Origin: Podaxis mareebaensis
Lineage: Eukaryota; Basidiomycota; Agaricomycetes; Agaricales; Agaricaceae
DNA: 64,000 bases
Direction of reading: 5' to 3'
Assembly: GCA_018524725.1 (NCBI GenBank)
Contig: JAEUWP010000026.1
Location: forward strand, 1-64,000
The stretch's first letter is position 1. Every line of letters starts with the position of its first letter. A program made the position numbers and the translations under genes. Shown piece after piece: positions 23,444-34,900 of this stretch. The notes beneath the pieces are model-generated. The model did not search any database, was not told the origin of the DNA, and saw only the letters and a program-made list of their open reading frames with translations.

Positions 23444-24589
23444 TCAGCTCTCGTCGTCAGAATCTGTCCAATCAGGATCGTCACTACTACCATCCTGGTT
23501 AGGATATCCGGTCCTAATTGCCTCCTTCCCAGTCCTTGAGCGCGTGATGCGGTCTCCCACTTCCGCTCCAATAGCTTCCTTTCCATCGGGGCGATGCGTT
23601 CTTCTTCTCTTCGATTTCCGCTTCCTCATACCGATTTGATTCAGAGTGAGATATTTCTGGCTTGGGGAGGGCAGAGTTTGTTCAAAGAGTGAGCTTGTGT
23701 GTTTGGAAAGTAAGTTGTTGAGGCATGAACGGCTACTTTTAGCAAGACGGTGGCGATGGAGGGCTGCCATATCCGAAGGTTAGTGAATGCGCGACGGTGA
23801 TGGCTGGGACGGACCTGTACTGGGTGAAGGTGGTGGAATTGATGTTGATGTTGAAGCAGGGGTGGTTTCAAATAAGGATTGCATCCTTGTAGTCACGTTC
23901 TGCAGGATCCTACGTGAATGGTTTAGGCCGGTGGTTGGAGTGAAGACATTGGCAACTACATACGTTTCATCAACAAGGTGAGCTGCAGCAGGCGATCCAA
24001 GGATGTTGACCAGATCACGCCAGTCAAATGGTTCGATCCGGTTTTGCATGCTGTCAGGTCGAGCAATTGTATGCGCGCATGTGAGGGCGAACACAGATTC
24101 GAGGTAGTTTTCAACGACGGGGGTGACCAGTTCCGCTAGGTCCTGCATATACGCATCTTCATCATCGCTGTCGCTGTCATGCTCGATATCGGCATCTTCT
24201 TCGGGCTTGACGGCCATTGTCGAATCGGGTTCCGGTTCCACGGAGGCGAGTACCTGCTTTATAAGGGTCTCCACCTCGTCCTGTAAGCTCCAGTCTGGGG
24301 GAGGCACGTCCTTTGCAGGAATGGGCCATCGTGTCCATTGGTCTCGTTTCCTCCAATGCGGAGACTCTGAGCGTTCTGGTTTACGGTGGTCGCTATCTAT
24401 ACTACTAGACCCAGCCACGGTTTCCTCTGGTTCTGTGCCGTCAGTTTCGCGATCATTGGAATGCTCTCGGGGATGCGTGAGATGGGCAGTAACATCGAGG
24501 GTTTGAGAGGTTCTAAGTGCACGGAGGAGACTGGTGTATTCTGTGAGCTCGTTGCGCAGGGTAGTGGGAACGAGTTGACGTCGAGCCAT
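23444..24589 (-). CDS. Acidic nuclear protein, possibly Rrn9-like
   Basis: Two exons, 24589-23815 and 23763-23444, join through a 51-nt GT-AG intron with matching phase to 364 residues. The N-terminal part (LTEYTSLLRALRTSQTLDV, then TRWPIPAKDVPPPDWSLQDE) recalls the Rrn9 domain of RNA polymerase I upstream activation factor, where a leucine-rich LLRxLR helix precedes a Trp-Pro block. This assignment is tentative. An acidic stretch (DIEHDSDSDDED) and a helical segment (VENYLESVFALTCAHTI, FDWRDLVNILGS) follow. The C-terminus has a basic nuclear-signal-like cluster (MRKRKSKRRR) and ends in an Asp/Ser tail. A profile search for Rrn9 would settle it. It diverges from RPL41 over 233 bp. Confidence 0.7.
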
Positions 24590-24822
24590 GTAAGCCGAGT
24601 ATTACTTTACATCCGGAATCTAAAATGAACAAGGAGGGAAGAAAAGCGAATACTTGGTGACGTCACTACATCGTGGGAAAACCTGAGTAAGAACTGTACA
24701 GGACCCCTACAACCTTCTGCCAGTGAGCTTGGGATCTCTTCCTCAGTCCACCCATCATATTATCACGTATGTCAATGTTCCTGCTGTTTCTCTGAGGCGT
24801 TGCTGACGACAATCTGAATAGA

Positions 24823-24964
24823 ATGAGAGAGAAGTGGAAAAAGAAGAGGTCCCGCAGGCTCAGGCGCAAGCGCAGAAAGATGAGAGCTCGCTCCAGTGCG
24901 TACTATCATGCGTCTTCAGTGTTGTCACCCGCTTATTCTGATTTCTTCGTGCTCTGCAGAATAA
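24823..24964 (+). CDS. RPL41: Ribosomal protein eL41
   Basis: The smallest ribosomal protein: 25 residues, MREKWKKKRSRRLRRKRRKM then RARSK. Exon 1 is 24823-24895 and ends after the first base of the last Lys codon. Exon 2 contributes five coding bases, 24960-24964, completing Lys and the TAA stop. The 64-nt intron is GT-AG. Sequence and length are those of fungal eL41, which lies at the subunit interface of the 80S ribosome. A further GT...AG pair directly before the ATG (GTATGT at about 24764, AG just before 24822) suggests an intron in the 5' leader, as is common in ribosomal protein genes. Confidence 0.95.
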
Positions 24965-25401
24965 ACGACCCTAGTGTGTGCCGGCAAATGTGAAGGCTCT
25001 TGCTCGTCTCGTTCATCCAGGCGGCGGTGGTCGCACGTTCATTTCTCGATTGGCGCTCGCCCTTGACGGCGTTATATCGGTTCTTGCATTCGCCTGTATA
25101 CATAAAAACGCAAGTATGGGTCTTGGACATCGGGGTCCATTCTTGTTTATCGGTTCTGCCGGGTTTCTGGACTGTCAGTGGTCAAGATAGGCGGTTCGGC
25201 TTGGTGGAATTGATTGGGTCGTTTTCAAGTTGTGTAACATGCAATCAAAATAAAATCGTCTCAATCGCCCGAATATCATCTAAGAGCTTGATTTCCATTT
25301 TGCGAGCGTTGAATTAATTCGATCACCAAAGTTATCGTCGGTATTACGCCTGCGTGACGCGTGCGCGTTGTATGAGTGACACCGCGCCTTAATTATCTAC
25401 C
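24965..25401. other. RPL41 3' flank and RSC7 promoter
   Basis: No gene seen. The stretch after the RPL41 stop is probably its 3' UTR; the last 150 bases lead the RSC7 start. Confidence 0.5.
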
Positions 25402-27448
25402 ATGAAGTCTTCTGGCAAAATCATCATCAAACCCCGGACTACAACGCGCTCAAATGCAGCAGCACGGCGCGCAGCCTCAGAGGCAGACAGTGAGGCCCAA
25501 CCAGTCTCTGTCAAAGAAGAAAACGAAACAGAAAATGAACAAATGGATGCTGACGAGAACGAAAATGAGAACGACAACGACAATATGAATGACGATAACG
25601 AAACACCAAACCAGCAAGGCGACGAAGAGGACGGCGCCGAAGCAGCCGATGAGGAAAACGCTGAAGAGGAGGCCGCACCTGTCCCAGTCAAACGTGGCCG
25701 AGGAAGACCCAAGGGTTCTGGTACCAAATCCTCTGGAACATCAACACCACGGGGACGACCAAGAGGACGCGGGCGGCCTAGAGGCAGACCAAGGACTACT
25801 GGCGCAGGATTGACAATACGTTTGAAAGCACCTAAAGGAGAAGGAGAGGAAGGGAGCGACGATGAATACACACCCGAAGCTGAAGCAGGTACACCTGCTG
25901 CTACAACCGGCGCCGAACCTGAGGATGACTCAGGAGGCAAGGAAGCGCCAATGGGAGGAGGGAAGCCGTTTAGGAAGATAGGAGACAAGGTATATGTTAT
26001 CGAAGGTGACGAGTTCGTAACGGAGGATGATCCCAAAGGAGACGAAAAGATCGACAAGTGGGGGAACCTTCTTGGTGGTACGTCCACTATCATGTCTGTT
26101 TTAATGTGCAATATTTGAATCATTTCATTCACTAGGCCGCAAATTCAAAGCATCCACATTCGCCCTACCCAACCGCCATCCCCACCGCCAGTACATGCTT
26201 GCCATCGACGCCGCTCGAACGTCCGGTTTCCGTGATTCACTGTACTACTTCCGCCGAAACCCTCTAGCATTCAAGCTTAACGCTACGCAACCCGAAAAAG
26301 ACTACCTCATCTCCGAAGGCAAACTCGGCTCGCATTTAAGGACAAGAAGCGTCACTCTCATCACTGCACGAAGTGCATTCAAACTTCATGGCAGTAAAAT
26401 GGTTATTGGTGCGCTAAGTCACTAAGACATACAGACAAAACACCGTGCTCACGAACATGTTTCAGACGGAAGATGGGTGACAGATGATTACTATGAAGAA
26501 AAAGTTCTAGCCGAAATCACAGCCAAAGGCCTCAAAGCCGGGGATCCAGTCGGCGAACTCCCAGACCCCAACGCACCAGCACGCCCCCAGCCCGATGCTG
26601 ACTCTTTTGCCAACTCCGCCTTTGGGTCTTCATCTAACGTTAACGTCGCCGGTGGAGGTGGGATATATCGAGCTGGAGGACCTACCACCATATTTGGTGG
26701 GAGCGGTTGGGGACCATTCAGCGACGGACCACTGAACGCTGTGAGGAAAAGTCTGTTGAGTCGGGATGGTGTGACGGAGGAGAACTGGATGTGGATGATG
26801 GCAGGACGAGTGGGCGAAGCTGATGAAGAATGGGCGAGGCTAAGGAAAGAAGGAAGAGGGAAGGCTGGATTAACGGTTAGTGGTGTTGTAATGGGAGGGA
26901 GAGGGAGTGCTTGGGAACGACCTGATCCTGTTGTGGAGGAAGTGAAGGAAGAGACAAACACACAGGTTGAAGATAGTGATGCAATGAATACAGGCGGAGC
27001 TGCGGCAGGTGTGAAACGGAAGAATAGGGAGGAGGAAGGAGCTTTAGGTGTCTATGAGCCGCATACGAATTTGATATTCTGTGAGTATGTTTCTCCATCC
27101 AGCTTGGTCACCTTGCACTAAGAATGATGTGTAGACCGTGCGGATACTCAACCGACTCGGGCGAAATGGCAACCCGTACCCAGTTCCAAACCACGCGTTC
27201 TTGGAGGCACGAAAGCTGGAAATGGTGCTTGGAGTATGGCGTGGGTTGATACTGTCATGCAACTACCCGAAGAAGACGAAGAGGCACGAGCGAAACGAGA
27301 AGAGGAGCAACGACGACGGGAGGAATTCGTCAGGGAGGCAGAAGAGATGTTTGGTTGCGGCCCAAATGTGGTGAGCGGTAGAGGCGCAAGTGTGATACCA
27401 AGGGGCATGAGTGTGTCAAGTGCGAGAGGAATGAGCGTTGGAACGTAG
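25402..27448 (+). CDS. RSC7: Chromatin remodelling subunit RSC7/Npl6 (Swp82 family)
   Basis: Four exons, 25402-26077, 26136-26408, 26466-27080 and 27135-27448, join to 625 residues. The N-terminal third is acidic and disordered, with two AT-hook-like blocks (KRGRGRPKGSG and PRGRGRPRGRP) that would contact the minor groove of AT-rich DNA. The conserved RSC7/Swp82 core follows: FRKIGDKVYVIEGDEFVTED, WGNLLGGRKFKASTFALPNR, RQYMLAIDAARTSGFRDSL, YYFRRNPLAFKLNATQPEKD and VIDGRWVTDDYYEE. Family members sit in SWI/SNF-type complexes (RSC or SWI/SNF) in the nucleus. The C-terminal part is less conserved and ends in a Glu/Arg-rich helix. No anomalies seen. Confidence 0.92.
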
Positions 27449-27732
27449 AAAGCAGATGTTATCTGGGCATTCGCTATGTATTCGCTGTTGTATTTTGTTG
27501 TCTTCTGGAAGATCATCTGGGAAATAGACTGAGAAATATTGAAGCATGGGGGTGCTTTGGATTTGCCATCCGAATTTTTGTGAGTGTATGGGTCAAGGGT
27601 GAGTTCTGTCCTCGAGCGGAGGGTATGACAATCCATGTTCCAGACTCAGTTCAACACGCTCGAAGGTATGTCACATAATTGGGAGGCAAGGGAAAAGAGT
27701 TGCAAAGGGCTGGTTCGCCTCAGGGCAAGACA

Positions 27733-28297
27733 CACGAAACGTATAATCTCTCTAATCGATTTCTATTATCATGTACACTATATTCGCCAAGATCCAACTA
27801 CATAGCAGAGGGAAAGTAGAGTCTAGACAAATCCATAATGCTGACACTCGTGAGATCATTACAAGGGAAAGATCGATAACTAGAGCCACAAGTATAGGGG
27901 GGTTACTCATTGTCCGAAGGAGTACGTGGCCCGAAGAGACCCGGGCTCGACTTGCGTGATACGGTGAGACTGGGTTCGATAGAGAGTGGAGTTGACGCCT
28001 GGTCGGGATCAGCTAAAGGAGCACAAGTCAGCTCATCCTTGGACGGGAATCTAAGAAAGAAGATTTATGAAACCATGCGGCCCATGAATGAGCCTGGCGC
28101 CGGGAATCTGGGAGTTGAGCAGGAGCCCATGGAGGTTGAGGAGGCGCAGGGGCTGCACTGCTATGGCACCAGCCCGGCTTAATGGCTGGTGGAGGAAGAT
28201 CAGAGGCCATAGGAGCTTTTGGAGGTGGTGCGGGTGGTTCTGGGGGTGGTGCTGCAGTCGAAGGATGCCAATAGGGTTGGAACTCACCGCCAGGTCA
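27733..28297. repeat. Direct duplication, copy A (degenerate)
   Basis: This segment is a diverged direct copy of 28393-28995, recognisable throughout: shared blocks include ggagtacgtggcccgaagag, gcctggcgccggg, gttgaggaggcgcaggggct and gcagtcgaaggatgccaat. Copy A lacks about 35 bases around 28165 that in copy B encode a Lys/Arg-rich stretch, and it no longer connects to upstream exons. It is therefore a dead duplicate of the last exon and 3' flank of the giant gene. Confidence 0.85.
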
Positions 28298-28392
28298 TAT
28301 AAGTGGACATTGAGTCAAAGTTCGGATGAATCTTCGCTCAACATCCGCTTATAATTAAAAGCATCCCACGACTGGGGGGAGTCTGGAGCTCC

Positions 28393-28995
28393 ACGCGAAA
28401 TGTATAATCTTCCAATCAATTTTCATTATCATGTGCATTATATTCGTTAAAGTCCAATTATATAGCAGAGAGGAAGCATAGACAGATCCATAATGCTCTT
28501 AAGATACTCGTGAAATCATTACAAAGGAAAGATCAATAATTAGAGCTACAAATATAGGAGATTACTCATTCCATGATTTGTTCGAAGGAGTACGTGGCCC
28601 GAAGAGACCTGGGCTCGACTGTCGTGGGACGGTGAGACTGGGTTCGACAGAGGGTGGAGTAGGTACTTGATTGGGATCAGCTAAAGGAGTACAAGTCAGT
28701 TCATCCTTGGACGAGAAATCTAAGAAGACTTACGATACCAAGTGGCCCAAGACTGAACCTGGCGCCGGGGATCTGGGTGGTGAGCCGGAGCACGTGGGGG
28801 TTGAGGAGGCGCAGGGGCTGCGCTGCTATCCTTCTTTTTACCTCTGCGCTTTCCAATCTGGCGCCAGCCAGGCTTAGCGGCTGGTGGAGGAAGGTCAGGG
28901 GCCATAGGAGCTTCTGGAGGTGGTGCGGGTGGTTCTGGAGGCGGTGCTGCAGTCGAAGGATGCCAATCGGGTTGGAATTCACCGCCAGGTCCATA
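28393..28995. repeat. Direct duplication, copy B (in the giant gene)
   Basis: The intact partner of copy A. It contains the last coding exon and 3' flank of the minus-strand giant gene. Spacing between equivalent points of the two copies is about 660-700 bp. Confidence 0.85.
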
Positions 28996-31900
28996 CTTGG
29001 ATTTCATACAGAGCAAGAATCCCATTTCACTGATAGCGTTATAAGCACGGATGAGTCGAGGAGGCATCGTGGACGTACTGTTGAAGATTTCGTCGCTCTT
29101 CACGCAACTTCCCTACTTCTCCTAGTAACATTCGCACTTCAGCTGCCAGTGCCTTGCTGAACTCGTCGAGGTACTTTTGTATTGGTTAGATTGTGTTGGT
29201 TCGTTGTTACGAAAGGTTTGCAATACTCACGCCTTGAACATTGAAAGGAACTTGCTCCTGCGCCGTTGATCTGACGGCTTCAAGAGTCTCTAGATGGTGT
29301 CTCTCGCAATCATTTCGCCAATCCTCGGACAGTTGTCGCAATAACTCTCGTTGTTCAGCATTCTGACGCTGCAGCTCTTCAACAATGCTCTCCAAGCCTA
29401 ATTTGAACCGAGTAAGTATTGTAGTGTGAAAATGAAAAAGGCGGCATACTTGGCTTCGATTGCGCTTGTATCCTTTCGTCAGTGGCTCGTTGTATCTCAG
29501 CTTCAAGGTCGTCATGGATTTTCTGTACCATCTCGCGCAATTCAATCATTTGGATATCCTTGTTCTGTCGTCGCTCCCCTTTCTCGGCATAGCGATTATC
29601 CGAATCAAGTTTCTTTTGGTGAGTCAGATCCCGATTATCTTGCAGGAGGTTTGTGATATCGTTGAGTTGTGCTCTTAAGAGCTCATCTCGCTCCGCAAAC
29701 TCTGCCCTCTCGCGTTCTCGAATATCCGCTTCTTCAGTCAGTTTCGCTTGTCGTTCGTTCTGTAGCTCCGCTTTCACCGCGGCCAACTCATCCTCCAACG
29801 CCCTAATGCGGGATTCTTGCTCCTCTTGAAGTCGTCGTCGAGCTTCTTCCGCTTCTGCCATTAGCCGTTCACGTTCAGCAGCTGCCGCCTCGCGTTCTCG
29901 AGCAAACTCTTCTCGCTCTAGACGCACAGTCTCCAAAATATCTTCGGCATGCTGCGATGCAACTCTCTCCACCATACTTTTCATGGAAGCAACTGATGCT
30001 CGATCCGCTGGGAGACTCTCAGCTTCCGTGGGGGGCCGCGCCATTTCTGGATGTACTTCCGGTATGGGAGTCCTCGGCGTCCTGGGCGTTTGAGGTCTGG
30101 CAGACGGAGGTCTTTCGGTCGGTTCTCGCGGAGGGGGGAGGGCCTGCAAACGGCTTTGGATCGTATCCCATAAATGATCAGCTCGTTCACGATTCTCTTG
30201 CTCACGCCGTTCTTGGCTTTCAAGGAAGATCCTTTCCCTATGTTCCTCGTTACGCCGAAACTCCGCTTCTCGCTCATCCTCAGCTTGTGCTGCAGCCAAT
30301 GCGACATCATGGAGATGCCGTTCAATGGCACCCAGCCTTTCATTCCGCTCCCGTTCTTCCTCTGCTGCCTGAAGGTCGATGGGTGTTGCGCTCGTGTGTC
30401 TCGGGGGAGGGTGGATGACGGAGACGGTACTTGGAGATCTCCGGACAGAACCTCTGCGAGGAGGAACTGGAAGGGGGGTCTCGTACTGCTCGCTCACAGG
30501 AATGGGATGGATCTCAGGTGGTGCCTCATGCATAGGGTATTCTGATGGTCGTCGCTCGAGAACTGTACGAGGCTCAGAGGGTCGCCGTGATATGGGGACA
30601 GGGGTGGCTCTTCCTTCTGGTGAATATGGGCGGTCAGCAACCGGGTGATCAGGTACGGGCGTGCGTGGTAGTCGACCACCGTCTGCTTCATATATGGAAT
30701 GAGCAGGGGAGTAAGGACCTGATGGCTTTCAACATTCATATATTAGCAATTGAGAGGTCCAACTTACCAGGCTCAGAAGGGCGGCGACTAGTGGGTGTAC
30801 GGCTGAGTGTTGACCGATGGGGATCATAGGGACGAATATCTTCTGGGTGTTCAAGCGAAACAACCGTAGGGGGTCGGTGTGAAACGCGAGAGGCTGTCCT
30901 GGAAGGGGGAACTACAACAATTGGCGAGGGCGGTCGGGAAGATACCGAGCCGGGATAAGGGATGGGACGTGTTCCAGGAGGTGGAACATGATGGATCGAC
31001 TCTGGACGAGAAGGGATTAGGAGACGAGAGGGAGACTCCGAATACCGTGAAGGTGACCGACGACGTTCGCGTTCTGGAGTTCTTGAGCGTGGTCTTCGTG
31101 GCGACCTTCGGCGGCGATCTTCTGGAGTCCTTGAGCGTGGTCTTCGTGGCGACCTTCGGTGTCGATCTTCCGGAGTCCTTGAGCGCGGTCGGCGTTCACG
31201 TCTTCGTGGGCTACGATCTTCTGGAGTCCTTGAGCGTGTTCTGTAGGGGTACCGTTCAGGTGTTCTTGAGCGCGATCGACGCGATGGATATTCCGACGGA
31301 TAATAGTGGCGACTAGGTCTGCGCCCTGGCGAATAATCTCTGGACGAAGGATAACGAGTTCTGGGATCCGTAACAACTATAGGGGGTGAATGCGTTCTAC
31401 TCCTCCTTGAACGACTTGATGGATAGCGGCTTGGGACGATCTGGGTCGCCTGAGGTGGTAAATGATAGTGTGAAGGTGAGTACGAACGAGAACGGCGTCG
31501 GTGGCGTGATGGAGAGCGGCTTCGTCCTCTTGACGGAGTTACCGGGGCAGGAATTGTGATAGGTGTGACAGGTTGAACACGGGGAGAACTTGAACGGGAG
31601 CTCTGGATAATAACAGGTGGTTGTGGTTGTGGAACTGGCTGGGGGACTTGAGCTGTGCCAGGTGGAGGTACAATAATTGGAGGTTGTGTTGTAGGTGGTG
31701 GGATCAGAGTGGGAGGTTGACCTGGAATGGGAGCTTGAGTTGGCTGTTGAATGATAAGAGGAGTAGGAGAGGGACTGCGACTTCGGCGATGCCTGTGACT
31801 AGAGCTGCGACTGCGATGGCTGCGTCTGTAGCTTGGGCTACGGCTCGAACGCGATCTGGATGACTGGATTATCACCGGTGGCGGAGGCGGGCCAACAGGC

Positions 31901-34900
31901 TGGGAGGGAACAACAACAGCAGGGGCACCAGGTTGATAATAGGGAGAATGGCGTCCGGACGAATATGATGACGGCGTTCTCCCAGTAGGAATGATTACAG
32001 GCTGAGATGGTATTGTTCCAGGTGGAGGCGGCGTCGGATAATGATAATGAGAAGGTCGAGGGGAAAAAGAACGAGAGCGAGAACGAGGGCGAGGAGAGCG
32101 ACTTCTACGTCTTGAACGTGGTTCAGGTGATCGCCGGCTTCTAGAACTTCTTGATCTACTCCCCGTCCTGCTTCGTGAGCGAGTGCTCGACGTCGACCTA
32201 GATCTCGACGTTCGGATAATCAGAGGGGGAGGCGCAGCACTAGGTGGGACATAAGTGACATCAGGGGGAACGGATGGCACTGTGACCTGGGTGGGCGGCG
32301 GTTGTGGTGATACCCCGGGCATCATAGGAGGCATAGGCTGACCAGGCGGCTGAACAATGATAGTTGGCTGTGGTGGTAGCTGGGGTGGTTGCAGTCCAGG
32401 ATGCCTAGGTGAGCCAGGAACTACGGCAGTTGGGACATGATCACTAGGTGGAACTGGGATTTGGATAATATCAGGTGCTGGACGGACCACTTCAGGTACT
32501 GGACGTCCGGGTGAGTAGCTTCTACCTGAGCGGCGAGTCCTACTACTCCTCAGTGTTCTTCTATCAGGGCTGAGACTGACCGTGCTACCACTGGAGACAC
32601 TGCTACGACTTCGACTCCGGCCACGTCGGCGAGCACTCCTTGAGCTCCTTGAACGTTCTGATAGACGAGTACGAGGTCTACTGGGGGGCGGCGAAGGGCT
32701 CTCACGAGTAGACTCAGTTCTACTGCTGGAAGGACTCGGGGATTCTCCAGGAATAACGAGACTCGTTCTTGGCCGAATCATTTGGGGAGGTTCACTTTCC
32801 TGATATTCTTCAGGAATGAATGGAGCTATGGGCGGTGAGGGACCTCGCGCTGGAGTGGGATGGCGGGAGGGCGGACGGTAACCTTCCATAGGAATAACTG
32901 GTGCAGTGGGAGGTTGAACCACGACCGTTGGTCCAGGTTGCGATGGCTGGACTGGAGGAATTACGGGCTCAAACGTTGGGGGTGTCACATCAGGCGGGAT
33001 GACTGGGGGATGAACCCCTGTGCCAGGGTGCCCAATCGGCTGTCCAGGAATGAAAGGAGTAGGCCCAGGAGCGTACGGGGTGGGTTGTGGCATGGTTATC
33101 GGCACGACGCCTCCAGGGATAGTGATCGTTGTCGGTGAACCACTACTCTCACTAGACGAAGCGAGGGTAGATGGAGGGCCACCTAATGCTATACCATCAG
33201 TACAAGGATTCGAATATTAATATGGAGATGAACCCACCCCGCGGAACAGCCATCATACTAATCTCCCGTCTCAGATTCTCAATCCGCGCATTGACACCTC
33301 TGATCTCCGCCTGCCGATCACGTACATCTCGTGCCAACCAATTGTTCAAGTCAGCCATGTACCGCATGAGCTCGCGCTGTTGATCCACTGTGGCCACTTG
33401 TGCAAGGCGATTTTCCTAGACTATGTTCATCATAGCGCGCATAGACCTGGAAGAAATCCACATACCCGAAGAATTTCAAGGAGCGAGTCAAAGACAGGTG
33501 GCATCTGAACCTGGGTCTGGTTGAAATTAGTCAACTGTACTGCAGTAATAATGAGAAATACCCACAGGTCCAGGAGGCATAGGCACATAGATTCGCTCAG
33601 GTTGGGGTTGTGTGGGTGGCGGAGGCTGGGCAGGTTGTGCGGGTTGACCAGGTTGACCACCTCGCGCCTGATCAGGAGGTTGAGTCGTTGGACCCCGGGG
33701 TGGCGCCTGTGCAAAATTGAGAGCTCGCAAGAAACGAAATCTATTAAAAACTTACCGGTCGACGAGGTTGTCGTGGTTGATACCAGCTGGGACCTTGTCT
33801 GCTTCCATCTGCCAGATCGGGAGGTGCTGTAGGAGCCCTCCGAGCATCAGGATAGTCCTGGTGACTGATATCAATCCATGAGCTTGTGTTAGTTGGATGG
33901 AATACATACAAAGATGGGGCGAGGAGGAGGAATAGTGCCAGGCGGTCTCGAAGTAATCCGCCTCATTTCTGCATCATGTTCAGGTGGTATCCCAAAACGT
34001 CTCCTGTAGGGCTCCGAAACAGGCTGGAAAAAATCAGCAGTAGAGGAAGTGGGCGACCTTGCTCTCGCTTGTGCTCGTAGCTCATGTTGAGGGCGGGTTG
34101 CGCGTGCGCCAGCACCTCGGGGGTCTGGAAATGTGAAATCAGTGATTGAAGGTGCAGTAAACGGGCGGGGGGGAAGTGTTTCCAGAGATATCGGACTAGA
34201 GCTCCTGGGTCGACTGGGTCTGGGTTCGTACACGAACGGCTGTAAGGGAGGAGGGCGGCTTGCAGCTGCAGGAGGCAGAGTTGATAATATAGATTCCTGA
34301 AGCTGTTGCAAGATCGAAGGCATTGCCTGCGAAGGGACCGGCATACGAAGAGCTGGTCTCCCAGGTGCGAAACCTTCAAGCTGCTCACGAAGCTCGCCCA
34401 ATGAATCACTTGTGGTAATAATAGACTCCGCTGGTTCAGATTCGACAGGGGGAGGAGGTGGAGGAGGCTCCGGAACAGGAATGGCACGAGGACGATTTTG
34501 TTCGACAAGATCCTGCATCAAATCTTCTATCCGACGAAGACGATCACTGAGTTCCGTATTGTCTGCGGGAGGTGGAACAGGTTGGGACCGTAATAGATCC
34601 AACATTCGGTTAGTCGAGCCCTGTCCGTTTTGAAGTGCGTTTAGCTGGTCCCGTATATCATTGAGTTGACCTCGTAACGAATCCATGAGAGCATCCAGCG
34701 AGGGTTCAGGCAGACGGGGAGCCGGTCGGACTGTAGGTGTCGAAAGAGACGAAGTAGTCGCGATGGACTCCTGAACCGGACTGACTGGAGTAGGGAGACT
34801 GGAAGTCGTTGTACTCTCTGGTGTAGGTGTAGGTGTTGCACTCTCTGGTGTAGGTGTAGGCGTTGATGTTTCCTCCTCGCTCGAAGCCTCCAGAGATGAG

